Shown: one piece after another, positions 1-9,411 of the stretch
How positions within the stretch are numbered: the stretch's first letter is position 1
Layout of the letters: the number at the start of each line of letters is the position of its first letter
Source: Hyphomicrobiales bacterium
GTDB lineage: Bacteria > Pseudomonadota > Alphaproteobacteria > Rhizobiales > Aestuariivirgaceae
Assembly (NCBI GenBank): GCA_016185245.1
Contig: JACPNZ010000030.1
Coordinates: forward strand, 1-64,000
Length of the DNA stretch: 64,000 bases
Reading direction: 5' to 3'
Notes under the pieces: model-generated
What the model saw: only the letters and a program-made list of their open reading frames with translations
Databases searched by the model: none
What the model was told of the DNA's origin: nothing
Made by a program: the position numbers and the translations under genes

Positions 1-87
1 TGACGGATGATCGCCCTCGTGATCCAAAACCATCCGCACCGCCCGGGCCCGGACTTCAGTTGAAAACTTGTTCGTTGTCTTGCTCAT
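1..87 (-). CDS. IS3-family transposase OrfA, N-terminal part
   Basis: The first 29 codons are visible and begin [19 protein letters not shown], which is typical of the helix-turn-helix OrfA protein of IS3-family elements. The ATG at 87..85 follows a GGTGGAGC stretch that can act as ribosome binding site. The reading frame runs off the left edge, so intactness of the transposase cannot be judged. OrfA binds the element ends and, after programmed frameshifting, makes the OrfAB transposase. The assignment rests on recognition of the N-terminal sequence. Confidence 0.75.
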   Translation of the reverse strand, partial: MSKTTNKFSTEVRARAVRMVLDHEGDHPS

Positions 88-140
88 CGTAGCTCCACCT
101 TCTCAGGAGTTGGAGCCTCCGGCAATCCCGGGGCGGTTCA
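1..140 (-). mobile_element. End of an IS3-family insertion sequence
   Basis: The element enters from the left edge and ends at about base 140. Read inward from 140 on the minus strand, the terminus is TGAACCGCCCCGGG, which resembles IS3-family ends, followed by the start of an orfA-like gene. It abuts the last histidine codon of a yoeB copy, so it has inserted into or next to that gene. The rest of the element lies outside the window. Confidence 0.75.
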
Positions 141-301
141 TGATACCTACACTGAGCAATCTGCAAACTGCTCCCTTCAACCCGGTAGACCAGCCGGTGT
201 TCCTGGGTAATGCGCCTTGACCACCAGCCAGACAGTTCATCGCGCAGGGGTTCGGGTTTTCCGATAGCGCTGAAGGGAGCACGGTTCGCCTGCAGCTCAG
301 A
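141..301 (-). pseudogene. Truncated YoeB-type toxin gene
   Basis: Minus-strand translation matches residues about 33 to 83 of the intact YoeB at 1169-1423 at most positions, for example [18 protein letters not shown] and HRLVYRVEG. The N-terminal third is missing and the frame meets a stop upstream. At the other end the IS3 terminus replaces the last tyrosine codon, so the frame reads RYH then E instead of RYHY. E46, R65 and H83 remain but Y84 is gone. This is a dead second copy. No antitoxin gene is visible beside it. Confidence 0.8.
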
Positions 302-378
302 TAGCGGCGACTGTCAGGCGATTACTGTTCTTGTACACTTAGTTCCGCAAGCTTGCGGCCATCTACCCGCCCGCCACT

Positions 379-792
379 TCAATTATCCTTTGCACCCTGT
401 GAGATCCAATGGCGGACCGTATCTCGATCACAAATGGAAAGCTGCTTCTTGCCATGTGGCATGCGAATTTCCGGCGCGACACGCCAATCAATCAATCTCA
501 TTAGACTGCTGCTTTCAGGGTCGCCCGGAATGACCATCCGTCCATATTTGGTGCCCTTCATCAGGCCCTCATATGAAGTCAGATCGAACCCGCTTTTTTG
601 GAATCCCTGACCGCCGGGCTGGTGGCAAGTCGAGCATTTCCATTGCAGGAGCGGCGCGATATCTTGGGAATAACTCACTTGCGTTTCAGCGGCCCTCGCC
701 GGCTCCGATGCCGGTCTCGTTCCCACCGCCACTAAAGATGCAATTGACAGCGCTGCTCCTGTCAACAATATCGATCGGGCTGTAATTGTCAT
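379..792 (-). CDS. Small periplasmic c-type cytochrome domain protein
   Basis: 137 residues. An N-terminal signal peptide (TARSILLTGAALSIASLVAVG) is followed by a haem attachment motif CSTCH near residue 56. The YSQDIAPLLQWKCSTCH context is the one seen in planctomycete-type and PSCyt1-like cytochrome domains, where the segment before the motif contacts haem. A second conserved block is SLMRLIDWRVAPEIRMPHG, whose methionine could be the distal ligand. The ATG at 792 was chosen over a TTG 12 nt upstream because GGGGG lies just before it. Base composition is less GC-rich than the flanks. The partner redox protein is unknown. Confidence 0.75.
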   Translation of the reverse strand: MTITARSILLTGAALSIASLVAVGTRPASEPARAAETQVSYSQDIAPLLQWKCSTCHQPGGQGFQKSGFDLTSYEGLMKGTKYGRMVIPGDPESSSLMRLIDWRVAPEIRMPHGKKQLSICDRDTVRHWISQGAKDN

Positions 793-804
793 AATTACCC
801 CCAA

Positions 805-1168
805 TCTTGATGCATTCTCCAGCTGTCCTTTGATGTCTATCGCCGACCGGCCTCCATTCTCATGTCATCACTTTGCGCCCACAATCGCCATGTGATTTTA
901 AGCATACGCCGCAATGGTGCAGTCGCCTTGAACTGCGTCAAGTTCGGGCCTCCTATCCAGCCAGATCGGGCGAATTCGACAACAGTGGCGGATCTGACTG
1001 GCATGCGACGTCGAACCGAGCCACAAGAGCGACCGCCCATGGTGCTGGCGCGGTCGATGCCGCAACAAAGCGCGGGCGCTAGAATTGATCTAAAAGCCCA
1101 GCAAGATTGTTGAGTTGAAGGACAAGTTCGCTCCACCCGGCGGATTGCATGAAGGCCAGGACCCAGCC
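805..1168. other. Intergenic stretch without a supported gene
   Basis: Several open frames cross this stretch on both strands, but none shows a recognisable family, a good ribosome binding site or a convincing start. It lies between the cytochrome gene promoter and the 3' end of yoeB, next to an IS junction, and may be decayed mobile-element DNA. I see no tRNA, hairpin terminator or repeat array in it. Confidence 0.4.
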
Positions 1169-1423
1169 TCAATAATGATACCGGCACTGAGCAATCTGCA
1201 GGGTGTTGCCTTCAATGCGACAGACCAGCCGGTGTTCCTGGGTGATGCGCCTTGACCACCAGCCCGATAGTTCCCCGCGCAGGGGTTCGGGTTTTCCGAT
1301 ACCGGTGAAGGGCGTACGGCTCGCCTCTTGGATGAGGGCGTTCAGTCTAGCGAGTATCTTGGCATCGTTCGTCTGCCACTGGACATAGTCTCCCCAGGCC
1401 CGTTCGGAGAAGCTCAGCCTCAC
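1169..1423 (-). CDS. yoeB: YoeB-type mRNA interferase toxin
   Basis: 84 residues, the usual YoeB length. The residues that form the active site in E. coli YoeB fall at identical numbers: E46, R65, H83 and Y84, with the protein ending QCRYHY. YoeB binds the ribosomal A site and cuts mRNA when its antitoxin is degraded. The ATG overlaps the antitoxin stop codon by 4 nt (ATGA), giving translational coupling. All key residues are kept, so this copy looks functional, in contrast to the broken copy 900 bp away. Confidence 0.93.
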   Translation of the reverse strand: MRLSFSERAWGDYVQWQTNDAKILARLNALIQEASRTPFTGIGKPEPLRGELSGWWSRRITQEHRLVCRIEGNTLQIAQCRYHY

Positions 1424-1674
1424 TCGATCAACTTGCGCTCCGTGCCGCCGCCCTCTTCAAATTCGGCAATCGACTGGCGCAAGTATTTCGCGTTCTTCGG
1501 GCTGCGCAACAGATGGAGGGTTGCCTCCCAGGAGGCGAATTCCTCCATCGACATCAGCACGGCGGCCGGCTTGCCGCGGTCTCTGGTGATGATGACGGGC
1601 TCGCGGTCGTCGTTCACCCGGTCGAGGGTCTTGGCGAGGTTCTTGCGAAATTCGCTATAGGACGTGGTGCGCAT
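1420..1674 (-). CDS. yefM: YefM/Phd-type antitoxin
   Basis: 84 residues from the ATG at 1674. The N-terminal half (MRTTSYSEFRKNLAKTLDRV, then EPVIITRDRGKPAAVLMS) is the Phd/YefM DNA-binding fold. The C-terminal half, rich in acidic residues, is the part that wraps the toxin. A longer frame starting with TTG at 1704 is possible, but it would translate through the palindromic operator, so the ATG only 7 nt after the operator is preferred. The protein neutralises YoeB and represses the operon, with YoeB acting as co-repressor in the known family. Confidence 0.92.
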   Translation of the reverse strand: MRTTSYSEFRKNLAKTLDRVNDDREPVIITRDRGKPAAVLMSMEEFASWEATLHLLRSPKNAKYLRQSIAEFEEGGGTERKLIE

Positions 1675-1681
1675 AAAAATA

Positions 1682-1701
1682 TTGTACGCGTTTGCGTACA
1701 A
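1682..1701 (-). promoter_or_regulatory. Palindromic operator of yefM-yoeB
   Basis: The minus strand reads TTGTACGC-AAAC-GCGTACAA, a perfect 8-bp inverted repeat with a 4-nt centre, ending 7 nt before the antitoxin ATG. Known YefM operators carry short TGTACA-type palindromes, so this is the expected autoregulatory site. A lone TTGTAC also occurs near 331 beside the broken yoeB copy and may be a remnant. Confidence 0.75.
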
Positions 1702-1713
1702 CAAAACAAGCCC

Positions 1714-2187
1714 CTAGCGCCACTGCACCTTGACGATTTCGTAGCTCTTGCCGCCGCCGGGGGTGGCGACTTCGACCGAGTCGCCCTTTCTTTTGCCGAT
1801 GATCGCCCGGGCGATGGGGGAGGAGATCGAGATCTTGCCCTTCTTCACGTCGGCTTCGAATTCGCCGACGATCTGGTAGGAGTTCTGGTCATCGGTCTCC
1901 TCGTCGACCAAGGTCACCTTGGCGCCGAAGGTCACGGTTTCGCCGGAAAGCCTCGTAATGTCGATCACGTCGGCGCGGCTGATCTTGTCCTCGAGCTCGG
2001 CGACGCGCGCCTCGGTCCAGCCCTGCTGCTCCTTGGCGGCATGGTATTCGGCGTTCTCCGAGAGGTCGCCATGCGAGCGGGCTTCCTCGATCAGCCGGAT
2101 GATGCGCGGCCGCTCCACCGACTTGAGGTGCTTGATCTCATCCAGCATGGCGGAATGGCCTTCCGCCGTCATTGGCACTTTTTCCAT
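1714..2187 (-). CDS. greA: Transcription elongation factor GreA
   Basis: 157 residues, full length. Residues 1-75 form the coiled-coil that enters the RNA polymerase secondary channel. They include the acidic tip region ([17 protein letters not shown]) whose D and E residues activate backtracked-RNA cleavage. Residues 80-157 are the FKBP-like domain ending in [14 protein letters not shown]. The protein rescues stalled polymerase. It lies downstream of carB on the same strand with a gap of about 190 nt, a common alphaproteobacterial arrangement, and probably has its own promoter. Confidence 0.97.
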   Translation of the reverse strand: MEKVPMTAEGHSAMLDEIKHLKSVERPRIIRLIEEARSHGDLSENAEYHAAKEQQGWTEARVAELEDKISRADVIDITRLSGETVTFGAKVTLVDEETDDQNSYQIVGEFEADVKKGKISISSPIARAIIGKRKGDSVEVATPGGGKSYEIVKVQWR

Positions 2188-2373
2188 GGTAATCGTCCAA
2201 GGTCCGTCAGTTCAAAATCAACCGCCCGGCAGGGCCGGCCGGCGCACGTCGTATCCCTACGCGCGGAAAAGCGACGCCCGGCCTACGCGTCAACGTATGT
2301 GGCCGGGCAAGGGGGAAAGATGGCGCAAGAAGCCGGAAAATTCAAGGCCCATTTGGGCCGGTTTGACCAAAGG

Positions 2374-5739
<3,366 letters not shown>

Positions 5740-5807
5740 TGGGAAACCCGGATTTGGGGTTCCCTACACAATGCGGCAGACGATTCCAAGCGGAAAGCCC
5801 GCACGAG

Positions 5808-6410
5808 TTAGAGGTGCACGAGTTCCTGCAGGCGGCTTATTGCCTTAGTGAGCGATGGCGAGCGTTGCGAATTGACCGCATCTGCCAAGTTCCAATGTTT
5901 GGCGGCAAAACTGGCCATCCAAGAAGCATACTCGGGCCCAGTGGAAAGTCCGCTTCTGGGGTGGGGAACCAGAGCTGTCTTGACGTCGGACCTCCTCGAT
6001 CTTCGCGCCAATGAAACTAGCATTTCTTTGGGATTTTCGACCTGGTCGAGTGAAGTGGGTATCCTATTCTCGGAAACGCGCAAGAATTCCGCCATCTTCC
6101 GAAAATCCGCCATGAGCCAACTCTCGGCCTGGCGAACTGCTATGCGGAAGCAAAGATGAGGATCATCGTCTACTAGCAGTTTGCCCCGCAGTTCGGGAGC
6201 GCAGTGCCCATCTCGATCGAGGTCTCGCAATATCAGCCATTTCATCTGCTGGTGACGTGCGGCATTCAGAAATTTGGGAACAAGGGGGTCGAGCTTGGAT
6301 TTTCCGCCAGCCTCCCGCGGGATTCCGATTTTGCCGCCGACGTGCAGGATAAGCCGCTTGGCAATGGCGGAATCAATTCTTCCTTCGCAAGCGTAGTTGA
6401 TTTCAATCAT
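5808..6410 (-). CDS. TOPRIM-like / DUF4276-like protein paired with an AAA ATPase
   Basis: 200 residues. The layout resembles a TOPRIM-type nuclease fold. A glutamate (E9 in YACEG) lies on the first strand, a D-x-D pair (D63, D65 in LILRDLDRDG) on a later strand, and then comes RIAVRQAESWLMADF with E96 and D102. The C-terminal block NPKEMLVSLARRSRR is typical of a family of about 200-220 residues that travels with ATPases. The start codon overlaps the end of the upstream ATPase gene by 8 nt, so the two are almost certainly made together. GC content is lower than in carB, suggesting transfer. Nuclease activity is inferred, not shown. Confidence 0.6.
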   Translation of the reverse strand: MIEINYACEGRIDSAIAKRLILHVGGKIGIPREAGGKSKLDPLVPKFLNAARHQQMKWLILRDLDRDGHCAPELRGKLLVDDDPHLCFRIAVRQAESWLMADFRKMAEFLRVSENRIPTSLDQVENPKEMLVSLARRSRRSDVKTALVPHPRSGLSTGPEYASWMASFAAKHWNLADAVNSQRSPSLTKAISRLQELVHL

Positions 6411-7575
6411 CTACTAGATCGAACAGCCCCAAGTTCTCGATTCCTTGGGGGTGGGCCAATGGCATAGCAGATTCTCCTACGGTAAATCCGGCCTTCACCT
6501 GTCCTGCTATGTTCGGATTGTCGGATGCGGTTTCAATTGTTGTTCCATTGTCGCTGGGGACAAGTCTATGGACTTCGTGCAATCCTACTCCTTCTGAAAT
6601 TAGCGCCTCGGAGTGTGTTGTCATCAGAACCTGCCGCCCGGATTGCCGTTGCATCCTCGCCACCATTTGGGGCAACTGCCTCGCAATTTGATCGTTCAGC
6701 GACAACTCTGGTTCTTCCAGCAGCAGTGGCCCTCGCCGGTCTCCAATCGCCCATAGAAATCCGAGGAGTCTGAGCGTTCCGTCCGAGAACACCTCCTCAG
6801 TCTGGTAGGAATAATTCGGCCGCCAGTGACTAAATCCGGCTTCCAGATGCGGCTTTCCGCCAGCGTCGAGCTTAAGCCGGAGATCGGCAAATTGTGGTAC
6901 AGCGATGGCCAAGGCCTCGGCGATTCTCTTTAGGCGCGAATCCCTGCTGCGCGGCGCGACTTCATTGATGTTCTTGAGAAGGTTGCCACCAAATGGATCG
7001 TCTCCCCGTTCCAGAGATCGGCGTGGATCTCTGACAATCTGTGGCACGACATGAAGATAGCCAATACTGCCGAAGAATTCGTAGATCCCACGGAATTTTG
7101 TGTTCTGCAAGGCTTGCTCAAGCAGAGTCTCACTGAATATGGCCCCATCCGGAGCACCAACTCGCTCTTGCTGAGCTACTATTGTGCCATTTTCTTGTAC
7201 TACTTCCTTGAAAATCGTTGGAAATCGCTCCTTCCCGGCCTTTGTAAAACTGAGATAATAGGTCCATTCCGCCGGGATTTCATCGTCGCCGATATCGACT
7301 TCAACAACCACTTCTGTGCGATGCCCTCTCGCATAGAGTGAGCGCACTGCACTGATGCCGCCTCGATCGGCAATCGCAGAGGCCAGGCCACCGCCTATCG
7401 GTTTCGCAACATCCCGCAAGAATCTTATGGCGTCGAGTAGATTCGATTTTCCCGAAGCGTTGGGGCCAATGAAGAAAGCCCGTTTGGCAAGGTGAACCTC
7501 GGCCTCACGGAAGTTGCGCCAATTTCGGACCTTAAGGCGAGTGATTCGTCGAGTTTTTTGGGAACGGCGAGCCAT
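6403..7575 (-). CDS. AAA family ATPase of the SMC/OLD type
   Basis: 390 residues. Walker A is GPNASGKS at 37-44, an ABC-like signature SDGTLR is at 264-269, Walker B is LLLEEPE at 284-290, and a switch histidine is H321 in TTHSE. This is the single-polypeptide AAA_15/AAA_21 layout, related to OLD and RecF/SMC ATPases but without the C-terminal nuclease domain of OLD proteins. The following overlapping gene appears to supply that part. Pairs of this kind (PARIS AriA/AriB, AbiL) are known phage-defence systems. Lower GC than the flanks supports acquisition. A defence role is an inference. Confidence 0.75.
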   Translation of the reverse strand: MARRSQKTRRITRLKVRNWRNFREAEVHLAKRAFFIGPNASGKSNLLDAIRFLRDVAKPIGGGLASAIADRGGISAVRSLYARGHRTEVVVEVDIGDDEIPAEWTYYLSFTKAGKERFPTIFKEVVQENGTIVAQQERVGAPDGAIFSETLLEQALQNTKFRGIYEFFGSIGYLHVVPQIVRDPRRSLERGDDPFGGNLLKNINEVAPRSRDSRLKRIAEALAIAVPQFADLRLKLDAGGKPHLEAGFSHWRPNYSYQTEEVFSDGTLRLLGFLWAIGDRRGPLLLEEPELSLNDQIARQLPQMVARMQRQSGRQVLMTTHSEALISEGVGLHEVHRLVPSDNGTTIETASDNPNIAGQVKAGFTVGESAMPLAHPQGIENLGLFDLVDD

Positions 7576-7613
7576 AGTTCCAGGACACCCGGCTGAAATG
7601 AATATTCGTTATC

Positions 7614-8036
7614 CTACACGGACTTGACGGATTTTAAAGACGTCATTTCAGCTGGATGATACCGGCATGCATTTGTACCCAGCGGGTTTTGGCTTTTGGT
7701 ACATATGGGTAAGCTGTTTGCTGGCCCAGCCCGAGAAATACCCGAATAGCACTTGATCTGGCGGAAGCCGGTGCAGGAGGGGCCGGTGCAGGCCTGACCG
7801 TTGCCGAGCCGGCGGGTGAGGCTGGCTGGTTCGCGCTGAAAGATCAGGGCCTCGCTGAAGCCCTCCCGGCGGCAGAAGGCGTCGGCGGCCGGCTTGCCGC
7901 AATCGCTAGCCGAGCTCAGGCAGCTGTCGAGCCTTGCGCCATCGAAGCCGGGGTTGAAGAAATTCCGCACCGTGGCATGGGCCGGCTGGTAGGCGGTTGC
8001 GAGCAGGACTGCGGCGAAAAGGGGTGTCCGTGGCAT
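7614..8036 (-). CDS. Small secreted cysteine-rich protein of unknown function
   Basis: 140 residues with a signal peptide (MPRTPLFAAVLLATAYQPAHA). The mature part begins FFNPGFDGARLDSCLSS, followed by DCGKPAADAFCRREGF and CTGPSCTGFRQIKC, so six cysteines fall in its first 75 residues. This pattern belongs to a family of unknown small secreted proteins I have seen in alphaproteobacteria, which usually ends near the RQIKC motif. The last 45 residues here look unlike the family and may come from a frameshift or stop-codon loss. It follows the first mini-peptide gene on the same strand after 143 nt. Confidence 0.6.
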   Translation of the reverse strand: MPRTPLFAAVLLATAYQPAHATVRNFFNPGFDGARLDSCLSSASDCGKPAADAFCRREGFSEALIFQREPASLTRRLGNGQACTGPSCTGFRQIKCYSGISRAGPANSLPICTKSQNPLGTNACRYHPAEMTSLKSVKSV

Positions 8037-8099
8037 GGGGGAAATTCCCGGCGAGGAACGGCTGGTTCATGGGCGATACCCTGGAGGAAAGGTGGCGGA

Positions 8100-8138
8100 C
8101 GGAGCGGTTCCGAGAGGGGGCTTTGTTGAACCGCTCCG
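8100..8138 (-). other. 11-bp hairpin with C-rich loop downstream of the first mini-peptide gene
   Basis: The minus strand reads CGGAGCGGTTC, a 17-nt loop, then GAACCGCTCCG, a perfect 11-bp stem. The loop contains GCCCCCTCTC. No T-run follows in the direction of transcription, so it is not a standard terminator. It lies between the mini-peptide gene ending at 8180 and the secreted-protein gene starting at 8036, and could protect or process the shared transcript or be a small-RNA module. Confidence 0.55.
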
Positions 8139-8179
8139 CCGCGTCCTTCGCCGACCCGGGCAGGGGCGGCGAATGGCGA

Positions 8180-8380
8180 TCAGATGTCGAAGCAGCGGGT
8201 ATCGCCGCAGGTCCCGGCGAAATCCTCGCCGATCACCGGCCAAGCCCGGTTTTTCTCGATCACCGTCAGGTTGTCGTTGTGGACGAGGGACGCGGGAACC
8301 GCACGGTGCGAGTTTCCGGCAAAGGCGCCGGCGGACAGGAACATGACGGTCAGGGCGAGGGTGGCGGCCAGGGTCTTCAT
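8180..8380 (-). CDS. Secreted mini-protein, paralogue 1 of the NLT(V/I)I-x-K family
   Basis: 66 residues from the ATG at 8380, which is preceded by GGAGAG. A longer frame from 8398 lacks such a site. Signal peptide: MKTLAATLALTVMFLSAGAFA. Mature peptide of about 45 residues with core NLTVIEKNRAWPVIG and C-terminal C-x4-C (TCGDTRCFDI). Two paralogues follow at 8579-8761 and 9070-9267. The shared core means these are genes and not chance frames. No function known. The two cysteines could form one disulphide in the periplasm. Confidence 0.75.
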   Translation of the reverse strand: MKTLAATLALTVMFLSAGAFAGNSHRAVPASLVHNDNLTVIEKNRAWPVIGEDFAGTCGDTRCFDI

Positions 8381-8447
8381 GGGTGTCTCTCCTCTCAAGA
8401 GAACGATCAGGGTTGGAGCAAAGATGCGCCACCGCGCCGGAACCCAG

Positions 8448-8476
8448 CCTGAATGCCGCGTTCATCCGCGGTTTAG
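8448..8476 (-). promoter_or_regulatory. Shared 29-bp upstream element, copy 1
   Basis: A 29-bp block 68 nt upstream of paralogue 1. It matches the block at 9332-9360 upstream of paralogue 3 at 22 of 29 positions, and the distance to the start codon is almost the same (67 against 64 nt between). On the minus strand it reads CTAAACCGCG-GATGAACGCG-GCATTCAGG. Conserved parts are CTAAAC, GATGAACG and TTCAGG. Interpreted as a common promoter or operator. Confidence 0.55.
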
Positions 8477-8499
8477 ATTGGGTCTCCTGTAAATAGGGA

Positions 8500-8525
8500 A
8501 AGGCCCCGGGGGGAACCGGGGCCTT
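8500..8525 (-). terminator. Rho-independent terminator of mini-protein gene 2
   Basis: Perfect 10-bp stem (8500-8509 with 8516-8525) around a 6-nt loop. On the minus strand it reads AAGGCCCCGG-TTCCCC-CCGGGGCCTT and runs into TTCCCTATTT. It ends the transcript of the gene at 8579-8761 and lies just upstream of the promoter element of gene 1. Confidence 0.75.
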
Positions 8526-8531
8526 CAAGTC

Positions 8532-8562
8532 CGGCGGCTTTTGCAGGGGATGGGGGCCGCCG
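8532..8562 (-). other. C-rich-loop hairpin in the 3' region of mini-protein gene 2
   Basis: Stem of 7 bp (8532-8538 with 8556-8562), plus-strand CGGCGGC and GCCGCCG. In RNA from the minus strand the loop is CCCCAUCCCCUGCAAAA. It lies between the stop codon and the terminator. The same loop and stem position recur at 8947-8984 with two compensatory base-pair changes, which supports a selected RNA structure. Confidence 0.6.
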
Positions 8563-8578
8563 TGGGGGATTCCTGGGT

Positions 8579-8761
8579 TCAGCCTTCGGCGCAGTCCTCG
8601 CTCCGGCAGGGGCCGACGACGATGGGGCCGAGGACCGGGAAGGCTTCGCTCTTGGTGATCACGGTCAGGTTGCGGGACAAGGTGGCGACACCCTGGGGGC
8701 CGGTGGCAGCAATGGCGATGGAGAGCAGGCCTGCCAGCAATAAAACCGAGTAGCGGATCAT
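8579..8761 (-). CDS. Secreted mini-protein, paralogue 2 of the NLT(V/I)I-x-K family
   Basis: 60 residues from the ATG at 8761 (MIRYSVLLLAGLLSIAIAA), chosen because paralogue 3 also begins MIRY; an in-frame ATG lies 9 nt upstream. Signal peptide to about residue 19. Mature core NLTVITKSEAFPVLGPIVVG is nearly the same as in paralogue 3 and ends PCRSEDCAEG. It has its own terminator and a 3' hairpin. It lacks the 29-bp upstream element found before paralogues 1 and 3, so it may be expressed differently. Function unknown; likely periplasmic or secreted. Confidence 0.75.
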   Translation of the reverse strand: MIRYSVLLLAGLLSIAIAATGPQGVATLSRNLTVITKSEAFPVLGPIVVGPCRSEDCAEG

Positions 8762-8911
8762 GGGCCTCACCCGAATGCCTGGCCGACACTGCGGCCTGTT
8801 GCGACCTTGTTAAGCCCTTCCCTTGAGTCGCACTGTAATCCACGTCACAATGGCGGGTGGTTCTGAAAAGATTTTTACAGAGCCCCGATGGCCTGCCGGG
8901 GAAACGAAAAA

Positions 8912-8939
8912 AGACCCCGGGGGTTGGGGCCCGGGGTCT
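8912..8939 (-). terminator. Rho-independent terminator of mini-protein gene 3
   Basis: Perfect 10-bp stem (AGACCCCGGG at 8912-8921 with CCCGGGGTCT at 8930-8939). On the minus strand it is followed by TTTTTTCG. This is a strong intrinsic terminator directly after the hairpin at 8947-8984, so gene 3 is transcribed as a unit of its own. Confidence 0.85.
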
Positions 8940-8946
8940 CCAGTTA

Positions 8947-8984
8947 CAGGCAGCTTTGCAGGGGATGGGGGGAAGTGCTGCCTG
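8947..8984 (-). other. C-rich-loop hairpin in the 3' region of mini-protein gene 3
   Basis: Stem of 8 bp (CAGGCAGC at 8947-8954 with GCTGCCTG at 8977-8984). In minus-strand RNA the loop includes CCCCAUCCCCUGCAAA, identical over 16 nt to the loop after gene 2. Relative to that hairpin one C-G pair is A-T and one G-C pair is A-T, so pairing is kept while sequence changes. It lies just before the terminator. Confidence 0.6.
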
Positions 8985-9069
8985 GGTAGAAATCTAAAAT
9001 AGATACGCCGCCGGTGGCTTTCAAGTTTCGCCAAGGGGGGCTTGCAAAAAAATCTTTCGGCGCGGGCGC

Positions 9070-9267
9070 TCATTGGGCGTCCGAACAATCCTCCGTTGCG
9101 CAGGGCTCGACAACGATCGGCCCAAGAATCGGGAAGGCCTGGTTTTTGGCGATGATCGTCAGGTTGTGCGACGGCGTCGTGACGGCGCGGCTTCCGGGCC
9201 CAACCGCAGCGATGGCGGTGGCGGCGCTGCCGACCACGATGGCGATGAAGAATGTGTAGCGGATCAT
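9070..9267 (-). CDS. Secreted mini-protein, paralogue 3 of the NLT(V/I)I-x-K family
   Basis: 65 residues. Signal peptide MIRYTFFIAIVVGSAATAIA, then a mature peptide with core NLTIIAKNQAFPILGPIVVE ending PCATEDCSDAQ, with two cysteines four residues apart. It is transcribed away from the ECF sigma gene and its upstream region holds the 29-bp shared element. A strong terminator and the covarying hairpin follow. Function unknown. The neighbourhood suggests it is a target, or an input, of the adjacent sigma/anti-sigma pair. Confidence 0.8.
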   Translation of the reverse strand: MIRYTFFIAIVVGSAATAIAAVGPGSRAVTTPSHNLTIIAKNQAFPILGPIVVEPCATEDCSDAQ

Positions 9268-9331
9268 GTCAATTCCCTCACAGGCCGGTGTCGATCATGG
9301 AGAGAGACTAGGGAGGGCGGGCCGAACCGGA

Positions 9332-9360
9332 CCTGAACGTTTCGTTCATCTGGCGTTTAG
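9332..9360 (-). promoter_or_regulatory. Shared 29-bp upstream element, copy 2, with palindrome
   Basis: Matches 8448-8476 at 22 of 29 positions and lies 65 nt before the start of paralogue 3. It contains the perfect inverted repeat TGAACG-TTT-CGTTCA at 9334-9348. The element is in the divergent intergenic region, about 50 to 80 nt before the sigma-factor start, so it could serve both directions. Confidence 0.55.
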
Positions 9361-9411
9361 TTAGGCCCCGATTGCTGCAACCTTTTGGCCCCTATGCAGC
9401 GTAATTGTGAC

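Noticed and set aside
345-358. Palindrome CCGCAAGCTTGCGG after the cytochrome gene, first read as a terminator
   Set aside because: No loop beyond the palindrome itself and no T-run follows on the minus strand; recorded only as a symmetric site.
837-1187. 116-residue minus-strand frame between the cytochrome and yoeB genes
   Set aside because: Arg-rich, no recognisable family or ribosome binding site, next to an IS junction; could be decayed mobile DNA but not supported as a gene.
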